Shown in pieces: positions 15,928-24,675 of a stretch of 64,000 nucleotides of DNA (positions within the stretch are counted from its first letter, which is position 1; every line of letters begins with the position of its first letter). A program made the translations under genes and the position numbers. A model generated the notes under the pieces. The model ran no database searches. It had not been told where the DNA came from and saw only the letters and a list, made by a program, of their open reading frames with translations. The DNA lies in the NCBI GenBank assembly GCA_028716365.1, contig JAQUPZ010000007.1, forward strand, positions 124,001 to 188,000, read 5' to 3'. Source of the stretch: Kiritimatiellia bacterium (GTDB lineage: Bacteria > Verrucomicrobiota > Kiritimatiellia > UBA8416 > YA12-FULL-48-11).

Positions 15928-17385
15928 ATGAAACTGGATACTTTGTTAAAAGATGTTGACTGCTTGTCTGTTAACGGGCGCAGAGATCGAGATATATCCG
16001 GAATTGTCTGTGATTCACGCCAGGTTCGGCCCGGTTATATTTTTGTCGCAATTCCAGGTGTGGAGAAAGATGGTTGGATATTTATCAAAGATGCGATTGA
16101 ACGTGGAGCCGTTGCAATCGTATCGGAACATGATGAGCTGATTGGTCGCGACGTATGTCATGTATGTGTTAGGGATGCCAGGAAGGTAATAGCCGATTTA
16201 TCCTGTATTTTCCATAATAGGCCGTCCGATCATCTGCAGGTGATCGGCATCACAGGAACAAATGGTAAAACAACTACTGCTTACATGATCAATAATGTTC
16301 TTCATGTCGCTGGTCATATACCCGGCTTACTTACTACTGTGGAATATCGTATTGGAGAACGCACCATTCCTGCCAGCCGTACTACTCCAGATGCTCCGTT
16401 ACTTCAATCCATGCTGGCACAGATAGCCGGAGCGGGCTGTAAGAGTGTGGTTATGGAAGTTTCGTCACATGCATTGATTCAGAAACGGTCCGAGGGAATT
16501 GACTATGATATTGCGGTTTTTACGAATCTAACGAGAGATCATTTGGACTATCATCGTACAATGGAACAGTACTTTGAAGCCAAGATGCTTTTGTTCGCGG
16601 GACTTGGAAGAGGGAGAAAACATGCCAAGGCCGTGATTAATATTGATGATACATGGGGACAGAAGATATCCGTTATGGATGATATCCGTGCTGAGATTGT
16701 GACTTTTGGAATGAAAGCTGAAGCCATGGTCCGGGCGGAAAATATTGAGCTTACAGGATCAGGCAGTTCTTTTCATGTTGTTACACCGTGGGGTACCAAG
16801 ACAGTACAACTTAAACTTTTGGGCAGGTTTAATATCAGTAATGCACTTGCGGCAATAGCTTCTTGCGGTTCATTGGGGATAAATCTTGATGTTATTACCG
16901 ATGCCATCTGCCGGGTCACGAGTGTTCCTGGCCGCCTTGAAGAAATATCCACCCGGAAAGGTTTCCAGGTTTTTGTTGATTATGCACACACTGATGACGC
17001 TCTTGAAAATGTTTTAAAGACTCTCCGGGAGATTGTGAAGGGACGGTTGATCGTGGTATTCGGATGCGGCGGAAACAGGGACAAAACAAAACGACCGGTG
17101 ATGGGAAACGTGGCCGCCAAGCTTGCGGACTACTCGGTACTGACTTCCGATAATCCCAGAAAAGAAAATGCTTCCGAAATCATAGCTCAGATTCAGGTGG
17201 GGTTTGGCGAATCAAAGAATTTCGAGGTCATCGAGGATCGCACAGAGGCGATAAAACGCGCCCTCACTCTTGCCGTCAAGGGGGATATTGTACTTATAGC
17301 CGGGAAGGGACATGAAAATTTTCAAGAGTTCGCGAACACGCTGATTTCGTTTGATGATAGGCAAATTGTAAAAAGGTATTTGTAA
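15928..17385 (+). CDS. murE: UDP-N-acetylmuramoyl-tripeptide synthetase (meso-DAP type)
   Basis: This cytoplasmic Mur ligase adds the third stem residue to UDP-MurNAc-L-Ala-D-Glu using ATP. It is 485 residues long, with the ATP loop GTNGKTTT at about 110-117, MEVSSHAL and FTNLTRDHLDYH signatures, and a C-terminal DNPR box at 408-411. DNPR is the established marker for meso-diaminopimelate selection, whereas lysine enzymes differ there. The cell wall is therefore probably of the Gram-negative A1-gamma type. It starts two bases after ftsI and overlaps murF by one base. Confidence 0.97.
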   Translation: MKLDTLLKDVDCLSVNGRRDRDISGIVCDSRQVRPGYIFVAIPGVEKDGWIFIKDAIERGAVAIVSEHDELIGRDVCHVCVRDARKVIADLSCIFHNRPSDHLQVIGITGTNGKTTTAYMINNVLHVAGHIPGLLTTVEYRIGERTIPASRTTPDAPLLQSMLAQIAGAGCKSVVMEVSSHALIQKRSEGIDYDIAVFTNLTRDHLDYHRTMEQYFEAKMLLFAGLGRGRKHAKAVINIDDTWGQKISVMDDIRAEIVTFGMKAEAMVRAENIELTGSGSSFHVVTPWGTKTVQLKLLGRFNISNALAAIASCGSLGINLDVITDAICRVTSVPGRLEEISTRKGFQVFVDYAHTDDALENVLKTLREIVKGRLIVVFGCGGNRDKTKRPVMGNVAAKLADYSVLTSDNPRKENASEIIAQIQVGFGESKNFEVIEDRTEAIKRALTLAVKGDIVLIAGKGHENFQEFANTLISFDDRQIVKRYL

Positions 17386-18761
17386 TGCCAACTTTTTCTC
17401 CCGTACAGCTGGCGGAATGGAGTGGTGGGATATGGAATCCTGTAAATCCGGAACATATCGAAGGAATTTCGCATGATACACGCACCATAGCCAGAGGGAA
17501 CTTGTATTTTGCTCTTAAAGGAAAGAATTTTGACGGACACGATTTTATCAAAACAGCTTTTGATAAAGGTGCTTGTGGCGCCGTGGTTAAGAAAACCAAA
17601 AAGATTAACTCGAAAAATCAGTGGCCATTATTACAGGTAGATGATCCGGAGAAAGCGCTGCGTGACATTGCGTCTGCTTATCGCAGGGAGGTAGGGGCCG
17701 AGATAATTGCTGTAACCGGCAGTGCAGGGAAATCGACAGTCAAGGAAATGACGGCACATATACTTTCTGCAAGTACTCCTTCGGCGAGTACACGAGGTAA
17801 CTGGAATAATGCCATCGGTCTTCCTTTAAGCCTTCTCTCGATGGAAAGGTCTTCCAAGGTTGGTGTTTTTGAGTTGGGAATGAATCATCCGGGAGAAGTT
17901 TCCAACTTGTGCGATATTCTTCAGCCGGACTGGGGCATCATAACGAATGTGGGCCCGGTGCATATAGAGTTTTTTGATTCCATAGAGGCAATAGCAAATG
18001 AGAAAGCGAGCCTGTTGAAGAGTCTTCCAAAGGATGGAGTTGCCATACTTTGCGCCGATGGAGGTTTCTTTGAATTCTTTAAATCACTTTCACCTTCGAG
18101 CGTGATAACTGTTTCTGCAGGTCGTAACGCCGATTACACTTGTATTCAAAGGGATCAGTTAAAAAAGGAAGTTGTAGTCAACGAAAAACATACGGGTGAT
18201 AATTTTATTTTCCGGACAGTATTGCCAGGTGCCCATAATGTTATGAATGCCATGTTTGCCATTGCGGCAGCTAGAACGTACGGAATGAACTGGAATCAGA
18301 TCAAGACAGGTCTGGAAACCTATACGCCTCTTCCGATGCGCTGGGAAGAGAAAGATATCCGCGGTATAAAGGTGATAAATGACGCATACAATGCAAACCC
18401 GTTGAGTATGCGCGTGGCAATCCAGACATTCGGGGAGGAAAAGGTTAAAGGAAATAAATGGCTTGTCTTGTCCGCTATGCTGGAACTTGGGGATCAGGAG
18501 ATGGCGGAACATATCTCCTTGGGTGAATTTATTGGAGGTAAAAATTGGACAGGGCTTATCGTCGTGGGGAAAATTGCTGAACATATCGCAAATGGTGCAG
18601 AAGACGGAGGATTTGAGAAAAAACGTGTGTTTCGCTGCAAAAATAATACGGAAGCTGCTTCTCTGCTTGCGGATAAAATTAAAGCCGGTGATGCGGTTTT
18701 TCTAAAGGCTTCACGCGGGATGCACCTTGAAGAAATAGTTGAAGAATTTCAAAGGCAATAA
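17385..18761 (+). CDS. murF: UDP-N-acetylmuramoyl-tripeptide:D-Ala-D-Ala ligase
   Basis: MurF adds D-Ala-D-Ala to complete the UDP-MurNAc pentapeptide. The 458-residue protein has the ATP loop TGSAGKST at about 111-118, followed by KEM, then GNWNNAIGLPL, ELGMNHPGE and NDAYNANPLSM, all characteristic of MurF. The start codon shares one base with the murE stop (TAATG), so the two are probably translationally coupled. No ddl gene is seen in the window. Confidence 0.97.
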   Translation: MPTFSPVQLAEWSGGIWNPVNPEHIEGISHDTRTIARGNLYFALKGKNFDGHDFIKTAFDKGACGAVVKKTKKINSKNQWPLLQVDDPEKALRDIASAYRREVGAEIIAVTGSAGKSTVKEMTAHILSASTPSASTRGNWNNAIGLPLSLLSMERSSKVGVFELGMNHPGEVSNLCDILQPDWGIITNVGPVHIEFFDSIEAIANEKASLLKSLPKDGVAILCADGGFFEFFKSLSPSSVITVSAGRNADYTCIQRDQLKKEVVVNEKHTGDNFIFRTVLPGAHNVMNAMFAIAAARTYGMNWNQIKTGLETYTPLPMRWEEKDIRGIKVINDAYNANPLSMRVAIQTFGEEKVKGNKWLVLSAMLELGDQEMAEHISLGEFIGGKNWTGLIVVGKIAEHIANGAEDGGFEKKRVFRCKNNTEAASLLADKIKAGDAVFLKASRGMHLEEIVEEFQRQ

Positions 18762-18773
18762 GGAGGACTGGTA

Positions 18774-19004
18774 ATGCTCCAATCTGCTGATAATTCTGAA
18801 AAGAAGGTTGTCGGAAATGCCACGTTGTCGCAGGACTGCCGAATAACTGCAGGAAGGCAGAATCTGTTGTCTGCAATATGGGGTGGACGTAATACGAAAG
18901 TTGTTAACGCGATGCCAAACGGCGATCCACCATCGTTTATGTTGTGGGGCGTGGAAGATGAAGTGCCTGACAAGCGTTTTAATTGGCATAAAGGAAAAAT
19001 CTGA
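18774..19004 (+). CDS. Small uncharacterised protein between murF and mraY (76 aa)
   Basis: I do not recognise this protein. The ORF begins 12 bases after murF with a strong ribosome-binding site (AAGGAGG at 18760-18766), so it is probably translated. It has no signal peptide or membrane segment. The N-terminal half is polar, with Cys20, and the C-terminal half carries a distinctive stretch rich in aromatic, Pro and charged residues (PPSFMLWGVEDEVPDKRF, NWHKGKI). Antisense frames exist but lack comparable start signals. It lies inside the peptidoglycan-precursor operon, so a link to that pathway is possible but is only inferred from position. No known dcw gene normally occupies this slot. Confidence 0.65.
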   Translation: MLQSADNSEKKVVGNATLSQDCRITAGRQNLLSAIWGGRNTKVVNAMPNGDPPSFMLWGVEDEVPDKRFNWHKGKI

Positions 19005-19061
19005 ATTCCAGAAAATAGTTATTAATTTCGTTTTACAAAAATATAAAAGAAACAATCTGTC

Positions 19062-20162
19062 ATGTTTTATTATTTGCATTTACTTTCTGACTGGTGGTCT
19101 GTACTCAGGGTTTTCCGTTATATAACAGTCAGGGCTGTTGCCGGGGCTGGGACCGCTTTTCTGCTTATCCTTATTCTTGGACCATGGGTTATTAATAAAT
19201 TGCGCAAACTCAACATTGGTCAGTATGAAAGAAAGGAAGAAGCACCTCCTCTGTACGTTTTGCACGGGAAAAAAGAGGGGACACCAACGATGGGTGGATT
19301 GTTGATCATTGCGGCTATTCTTATTTCGACCTTTCTTTGGGTCGTACCTACAAATCATTTTATCTGGCTTGTCCTCGCAACAATGTGCTGGATGGGGTTT
19401 GTCGGCTTTTTTGACGATTATACAAAGGTTTGCAGAAAGCGTTCAAAAGGATTAAAAGCAAAAACCAAATTTCTGTTGGAATTAATCTGGGTCGCCATTG
19501 TTATGATTGTATTGGTGATGTTGCCAGAGACAAAAGGGAAGGTATGCCAGTTAATGGTTCCGTTCATGAAGGAACCGTTTGTTGCCGATATGGGATTTGT
19601 TTTGGCTTTTCTCTTCATGGCATTGGTAATTATCGGTGCCTGTAATGCAGTGAACCTCACTGATGGACTCGACGGGCTGGCAATAGGATGTAGTGCTTCA
19701 GTCGGATTTTCTTATTTTGTAATGGCATATGTGGCGGGACATTCGACTTTTGCCGAGTATCTGAAAATTCCGTATATAAGAGGAAGTGGTGAACTTGCAG
19801 TGTTCTGCGGATGTCTTCTTGGTGCCTGCCTGGGTTTCCTCTGGTATAATTGTCATCCGGCAAAGGTGTTCATGGGAGATACCGGCAGTCTGGCCATCGG
19901 AGGGGCAATAGGAATGGTTGCTGTTTTGATAAAACAGGAAATTACGCTGGTCATTGTTGGGGGAGTATTCGTGATGGAAGCAATGAGTGTTATTCTGCAG
20001 GTGATATCATTCAGGTTTCGCGGAAAACGTATTTTTGCCATGGCACCGATACATCATCATTTTGAGATGAAACAATGGAGCGAGACTCAGGTGACTGTAA
20101 GGTTTTGGGTTTTGTCCATTATTTTTGCTCTTCTTGGTATTTTAACGTTGAAGATTCGCTGA
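19062..20162 (+). CDS. mraY: Phospho-N-acetylmuramoyl-pentapeptide transferase
   Basis: MraY makes lipid I by moving phospho-MurNAc-pentapeptide onto undecaprenyl phosphate. It is a 366-residue polytopic membrane protein. The family signatures are visible: GTPTMGG after the first helices, FFDDYTKV with the Asp pair, NLTDGLDGLAIG, FMGDTGSLAIGG and the HHHFE box (APIHHHFEMK) near the C-terminus. The start MFYYLH fits the usual opening of the family. No strong SD is seen, and the 57-base gap after the small upstream ORF is larger than most in this cluster. Confidence 0.97.
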   Translation: MFYYLHLLSDWWSVLRVFRYITVRAVAGAGTAFLLILILGPWVINKLRKLNIGQYERKEEAPPLYVLHGKKEGTPTMGGLLIIAAILISTFLWVVPTNHFIWLVLATMCWMGFVGFFDDYTKVCRKRSKGLKAKTKFLLELIWVAIVMIVLVMLPETKGKVCQLMVPFMKEPFVADMGFVLAFLFMALVIIGACNAVNLTDGLDGLAIGCSASVGFSYFVMAYVAGHSTFAEYLKIPYIRGSGELAVFCGCLLGACLGFLWYNCHPAKVFMGDTGSLAIGGAIGMVAVLIKQEITLVIVGGVFVMEAMSVILQVISFRFRGKRIFAMAPIHHHFEMKQWSETQVTVRFWVLSIIFALLGILTLKIR

Positions 20163-20201
20163 GTAATCTTCCGGAAACAGGCAATATTCCAAGGACAGAA
20201 T

Positions 20202-21557
20202 ATGTATAAAAAAGCTTTGGTTATGGGAATGGGTGCAAGCGGTATGGCTGCCGCTAAACTTCTTCTGAGCGAAAAAACAGAAGTTACAATTATCGACGCA
20301 ATCGATAATGTAAATTTACGGCGTAATGCAGCTTTATTGCGGCGGAAAGGTGCGCGTGTTGTTTTAGGTTCTGATTCTGTTCCAGATGAAAAATTCGATG
20401 TCTGTATAGTAAGTCCCGGTATAAGTTCCTGTTCAAAATGGATAAGCACTGTAGAGTCCCGGGGGATTGAAGTGTTATCAGAACTGGAGCTTGGGGCAAG
20501 CAGATGTAAATGTCCGATGCTTGCGGTTACCGGATCGAAAGGGAAAAGTACAATGGTAAAATTCTGTACTGATGCTTTGTCGCTTGCGAAGCAACATGTA
20601 GCGATAGCTGGTAACTATGGTCCGCCGCTGTGTGGTGTTGTCACAGGGAAAAAGAGCAAAGAATTGAATTGGGTTATTGTAGAGGTAAGTTCGTTTCAAC
20701 TGGAGAAAGTTAAAACATTCAAGCCTCATGTTGGGGTCCTGTTAAATATTCAACCTGATCATCTCGACAGGCATGGAACCATGCAATCTTATGCAACTAT
20801 CAAATCCAGTCTGTTTCGCCGGATGGGAAGACGAGACTTTGGTATAGTTTTTGAACAAGACCTTTCGGCTATCAGGAAGTTGAGTAGAACTCCTAACCGA
20901 TGGATATCTTTTGGTCTCTCGGGAAGGTCTGATTATCGCTATGCCGATGGAATGGTTAGTTATACGGAGCAGGGAGCTGGCAAAAAGATATTGGATTTCA
21001 GGGGAACGATTTTTGCCAATGAGGTTCTGGGGTTAACAGCGGCAGCTACAGTTGCTGCTGTTAAAGCCTGTGGCGTAAAACCGGAAATGGTACAGCAGGC
21101 TGCACAAAAGTTTAGATCTTTGCCTCACCGGATGCAAACGGTAGCGGAAATACGAGGGGTGAAATTCATTAATGATTCAAAAGCAACGAACCTGACGGCT
21201 CTTGCTGCTGCTGTGAAAATGTGTGATAGACCAATAAAACTCATTGCTGGAGGGCTTTTAAAGGAAAAACAGCTGAATTTTGTCAAAAAAATACTGGTAA
21301 AACAGGTAGATGCCGTTTATCTTATTGGAAAAGCAGCAAGAAAGATGCAAGAAGCCTGGGGGGATGCTGTAAGATGTTTGACATGTGGTACCCTCCAAAG
21401 GGCGGTTAAGTTTGCTTGGAATGAGGCAAATAAGGGGGATGTTGTTCTGTTGTCACCCGGATGTGCCAGTTTTGATCAATTTGAAGATTTTGAGGATAGA
21501 GGTACGCAGTTTATAAAAATCGTAGAATTATTAAAATCAGAAGGAGTAGTGAAATGA
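20202..21557 (+). CDS. murD: UDP-N-acetylmuramoylalanine-D-glutamate ligase
   Basis: MurD adds D-Glu to UDP-MurNAc-L-Ala. It is 451 residues long. The N-terminal Rossmann-like UDP-binding part reads GMGASGMAAAKLL, the ATP loop TGSKGKST is at about 110-117, and VEVSSFQLE, NIQPDHLDRHG, FINDSKATN and the C-terminal LLSPGCASFDQFEDFEDRG are classical MurD motifs. The stop overlaps the next start by four bases (ATGA). Confidence 0.97.
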   Translation: MYKKALVMGMGASGMAAAKLLLSEKTEVTIIDAIDNVNLRRNAALLRRKGARVVLGSDSVPDEKFDVCIVSPGISSCSKWISTVESRGIEVLSELELGASRCKCPMLAVTGSKGKSTMVKFCTDALSLAKQHVAIAGNYGPPLCGVVTGKKSKELNWVIVEVSSFQLEKVKTFKPHVGVLLNIQPDHLDRHGTMQSYATIKSSLFRRMGRRDFGIVFEQDLSAIRKLSRTPNRWISFGLSGRSDYRYADGMVSYTEQGAGKKILDFRGTIFANEVLGLTAAATVAAVKACGVKPEMVQQAAQKFRSLPHRMQTVAEIRGVKFINDSKATNLTALAAAVKMCDRPIKLIAGGLLKEKQLNFVKKILVKQVDAVYLIGKAARKMQEAWGDAVRCLTCGTLQRAVKFAWNEANKGDVVLLSPGCASFDQFEDFEDRGTQFIKIVELLKSEGVVK

Positions 21558-22531
21558 GAACACCGTTGCTGGTTGGGATTGTTGTAGCAGTTCATTGTGT
21601 AGCCGTAGGTTCTGCTGTGTTGATTCAAGGGTGTCGAACAACCCATACGCCGAAGGCTGAGCCGGTTGTGACAACTGAAACAACGGAAATAGCGAAGCCG
21701 GAAGCAGTACCACAGGTAGTTCCACCGGTAGTTGAAACATCTAAACCGGCTCAAACTTTACCGGTAGATACAACAAAGTATGTCGTTGCCAGCGGTGACA
21801 GTCTTTCCGTCATAGCTTACAAGTACGGGTTGAAGGTTCCTGAAATCATGGCGCTGAACAATATGACCAATCCGAACAAGCTTCGCATAGGTCAGAAACT
21901 ACTTCTGCCTGGTAATATCAATCTTGCCGCGCCTAAGCGTCATGTAGTCAAGAAAGCCAAAGTCGCAGAAGCGAAACAGGCAGAAGGTACTGAAGGTGCG
22001 GGTGAATATACTGTCGAGCCTGGTGATTCCCTTTCGGCAATTGCGGTAAAACATGGAACAACAATTGCAGCTATAAAGAAAGCTAATGGTCTTACCTCAA
22101 GCGCTTTGCAGGCGGGGCAGAAACTCATGATTCCTGGTGCTGTACAAAAAGAGGAAAAGGCAGCGGATGTTAAGAAAACTGAAACTCTTAGTACAGAGAC
22201 TACTACCCCTGAATCAATGACTGGTGCACCGGCACCGGCAGCCGTGCCTGCTGCAGCCATACCTGCTGCGGTAGATGTTCCGGCGAAGGCTCATGTTGTT
22301 GCCCCTGCTCCAGCAATAGCCCCTGCGACTGCTCCGGCAGGCAAACCTGCGGCAGCGGCGCCTGTTGGTAAGGCTACGGTAACCCAGACTTATACGGTTG
22401 AACCCAACGACGATCTTGTTAAAGTTTCAAAAATGTGGGGGGTCAGCGTGGATGAGCTCAAAAAATTGAATGGTCTTGCAGATACCACGTTGAAACCCGG
22501 TCAAGTACTCAAGATTCCCATAGTGGAGTAG
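21554..22531 (+). CDS. Probable lipoprotein with three LysM domains
   Basis: This 325-residue cell-envelope protein starts with a hydrophobic signal ending in a lipobox-like LIQGC, so it is probably lipidated, although Gln at -2 is unusual. Three LysM repeats follow, at about 75-120, 155-197 and 280-324. Each begins Y-x-V-x-x-x-D and ends with GQKLLLP, GQKLMIP or GQVLKIP. The second and third are separated by a long Ala/Pro-rich linker. LysM domains bind the glycan backbone of peptidoglycan. Its four-base overlap with murD and its place just ahead of ftsW suggest a role in wall synthesis or division. No catalytic domain is present. Confidence 0.9.
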   Translation: MRTPLLVGIVVAVHCVAVGSAVLIQGCRTTHTPKAEPVVTTETTEIAKPEAVPQVVPPVVETSKPAQTLPVDTTKYVVASGDSLSVIAYKYGLKVPEIMALNNMTNPNKLRIGQKLLLPGNINLAAPKRHVVKKAKVAEAKQAEGTEGAGEYTVEPGDSLSAIAVKHGTTIAAIKKANGLTSSALQAGQKLMIPGAVQKEEKAADVKKTETLSTETTTPESMTGAPAPAAVPAAAIPAAVDVPAKAHVVAPAPAIAPATAPAGKPAAAAPVGKATVTQTYTVEPNDDLVKVSKMWGVSVDELKKLNGLADTTLKPGQVLKIPIVE

Positions 22532-22533
22532 GA

Positions 22534-23670
22534 ATGCGAAAAACGTCCAGCACGATGGTAGCCATCGTGCTGGCTCTGCTCTCGGTCGGAATTGTAATGC
22601 TTGCGAGTACGAGCACCGTCAAAGGCTCGGCGAGTTTTGGTGACCCTCATTATTTCCTGAAGCGACAGCTTGTCTGGCTTTTTATTTCTCTTGTTGCTGC
22701 TGTGATTTTTGTGCGTTTTGATTATCACTGGTGGCAGAAAATGGCCGTTCCCCTTACAATTGTTACGGCAGTCCTGCTGGTGATGGTGTTTATTCCAAAG
22801 ATGGGACTGAAGGTTGGAGGAAGTCATCGCTGGTTGCGCCTTGGTTTCCTGAGTTTTCAACCTTCTGAATTTGCCAAGTTTGCAAGTATAATTGCAATGT
22901 CCTCATGGATGGTACAGGCTGGTCGTAAGGTCATGAATGTCAAAGAAGGGTTTATTTATCCACTGTGTGGACTGGGTGTGATTCTATGTCTGATTATGCT
23001 TGAACCGGATTTCGGGACAACGCTGCTGATAGGTGCGGTTAGTATGTTGATAATGTTTGCGGGAGGAACAAGACTTAGTTACCTCTTTGCGGGAGGATTA
23101 CTTGGGTTGTGCGGGTTTATCCTTGCTGTTATGCGGGACCCGATAAGATTGAAACGAATACTTTCTTTTCTCTGGCCTGACCAGTTTTCTGCAGGTGCCT
23201 ATCATTTGATGCAATCAAAAATAGCTTTTGAACTTGGGGGTTTGTTCGGGAAAGGGTTGGGGAACAGTCTTCAAAAGCATCTTTATCTTCCGGAGGCACA
23301 CACGGACTTCATACTGGCCATTATAGGCGAAGAGCTTGGATTTATTGCTACTCTAATTGTAGTTCTATTGTTCACAGGTTTCCTCATATGCGGGATGATT
23401 ATCACATTCAAGGCCCCAGATCCATTCGGAAGGCTTGTGGCGTTTGGCATAACAATGATGATATCTCTTCAGGCGGCGATAAATATAGGAGTTGTAACAG
23501 GTTGTTTGCCGACAAAAGGTCTTCCTCTGCCATTCATCAGTTATGGCGGCTCAAGTTTACTGATGGCTGCGATAGGGGTATGTGTTTTACTTAACATAGC
23601 GCAACATGCCGGTGAAGATCATGCAGACGATCACACCCGTATTATTAAAGATAATGCCCATGTTTTCTAA
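22534..23670 (+). CDS. ftsW: Septal peptidoglycan glycosyltransferase FtsW (SEDS family)
   Basis: This is a 378-residue polytopic SEDS protein. SEDS enzymes polymerise lipid II and pair with a class B PBP, here most likely the FtsI encoded upstream. Signatures include WLRLGFLSFQPSEFAK, LEPDFGTTLLIGAV, LPEAHTDFILAIIGEELG and the C-terminal LPTKGLPLPFISYGGSS. About nine to ten hydrophobic helices are apparent. It begins two bases after the LysM gene and is the last dcw gene here. The murG/murC/ftsQAZ genes that usually follow are absent. Confidence 0.95.
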   Translation: MRKTSSTMVAIVLALLSVGIVMLASTSTVKGSASFGDPHYFLKRQLVWLFISLVAAVIFVRFDYHWWQKMAVPLTIVTAVLLVMVFIPKMGLKVGGSHRWLRLGFLSFQPSEFAKFASIIAMSSWMVQAGRKVMNVKEGFIYPLCGLGVILCLIMLEPDFGTTLLIGAVSMLIMFAGGTRLSYLFAGGLLGLCGFILAVMRDPIRLKRILSFLWPDQFSAGAYHLMQSKIAFELGGLFGKGLGNSLQKHLYLPEAHTDFILAIIGEELGFIATLIVVLLFTGFLICGMIITFKAPDPFGRLVAFGITMMISLQAAINIGVVTGCLPTKGLPLPFISYGGSSLLMAAIGVCVLLNIAQHAGEDHADDHTRIIKDNAHVF

Positions 23671-23675
23671 GAACT

Positions 23676-23705
23676 TTGATATTAGAAACGTATCTCCTGT
23701 ATAAT
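23676..23705 (+). promoter_or_regulatory. Strong putative promoter upstream of the TonB-like gene
   Basis: TTGATA at 23676-23681 and a perfect TATAAT at 23700-23705 are separated by 18 bases. They lie immediately after the ftsW stop, so the TonB-like gene is probably transcribed apart from the dcw cluster. Confidence 0.7.
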
Positions 23706-23715
23706 AACAACAATA

Positions 23716-23743
23716 TTGACGTAGCCTGTTTTCCGGATAATAT
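23716..23743 (+). promoter_or_regulatory. Second putative promoter upstream of the TonB-like gene
   Basis: TTGACG at 23716-23721 and TAATAT at 23738-23743 are separated by 16 bases. This lies just downstream of the first promoter and would start transcription a few bases before the ATG at 23764. Confidence 0.4.
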
Positions 23744-23763
23744 TTACTTCAAAGAATATTTTT

Positions 23764-24525
23764 ATGAATCACCGTGGAAATTTAATATTTTCTTTTTTTA
23801 TCTCTCTTGCCATGCACGGCATTATTATACTTTCTGTTTCAAGTTTTATAATGATGGGTAATTCCCAGCTTGTACCAGTGTTCAGACAGGGTTCTTCCAG
23901 CGTAACGGTTACTTTGATGGGATCCGAACGACCTGAACCTGCTCCGATCATCAAGCATGAGATACGGAAAGAGGTTTCTAGGCCTGTGGTTGTAAAAAGA
24001 GAAGAAAAAACTATAACGCCAAAACCTGTGATACCGGTGAAGTCTCCCGTTGTAAAACAGGAAATTCCTAAGCCTGTCATTGCAGTTAAACCCGAAAATT
24101 CCGAGTTGATCACAGAAGAATATTCTTCAGTTCCTGAAACTGCCATTGAAGAAAGTTTGAATAACTATAACTCTGATAGCAGTCAGGAACCGGTAGAAAA
24201 TAAAAACGTTAGTCAGCCAATGGATGGAGATGAACTAGATAAAGGTATTTCGACATTTGCTGATACAGAGAGTTTTGTCGATATTCATCCAACTTATCCT
24301 CTTGGCGCGCGGTTAAGAGGAGAAGAAGGTGTTGTGGTTGTGAGAGTCACAGTTAGCCCGGAGGGACATGCTGTGAATGTTGAGGTAATGAAATCAAGCG
24401 GGTATGCTGCTTTGGACGAATCTGCTATTGATGCTCTGAAAAGGGCACGATTTGTGGCCAGGAACGGTGGTACAATCAGGGGTGGTGAAGTTACCCTTCC
24501 TTTTCGTTTCAAATTGGTCAATTGA
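23764..24525 (+). CDS. TonB-family energy transducer protein
   Basis: This 253-residue periplasm-spanning protein has one N-terminal membrane helix (about 8-32) and a long periplasmic linker rich in Pro, Lys and Val (repeated KPV/KSPV units). Its C-terminal TonB domain starts near 175 (PTYPLGARLRGEEGVVVVRV, then SSGYAALDESAIDALKRARF). TonB carries proton-motive energy from ExbBD to outer-membrane receptors, which implies an outer membrane. No exbB, exbD or receptor gene is adjacent. The exact partner and substrate are unknown. It has its own promoters and no obvious SD. Confidence 0.88.
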   Translation: MNHRGNLIFSFFISLAMHGIIILSVSSFIMMGNSQLVPVFRQGSSSVTVTLMGSERPEPAPIIKHEIRKEVSRPVVVKREEKTITPKPVIPVKSPVVKQEIPKPVIAVKPENSELITEEYSSVPETAIEESLNNYNSDSSQEPVENKNVSQPMDGDELDKGISTFADTESFVDIHPTYPLGARLRGEEGVVVVRVTVSPEGHAVNVEVMKSSGYAALDESAIDALKRARFVARNGGTIRGGEVTLPFRFKLVN

Positions 24526-24675
24526 AAATTTAACTTTTTTCCTTCTTGTCTCCTTCCAACTTCCTGTCAGGGAAAACCTTACAATAAAATTAAGGGGCAA
24601 CCCCTACATACAAGTCTCAATCAAAATGATATGTTTTTGTGAAACAAGGGAAATAATTAAGGGAGAAAGCAGGAA

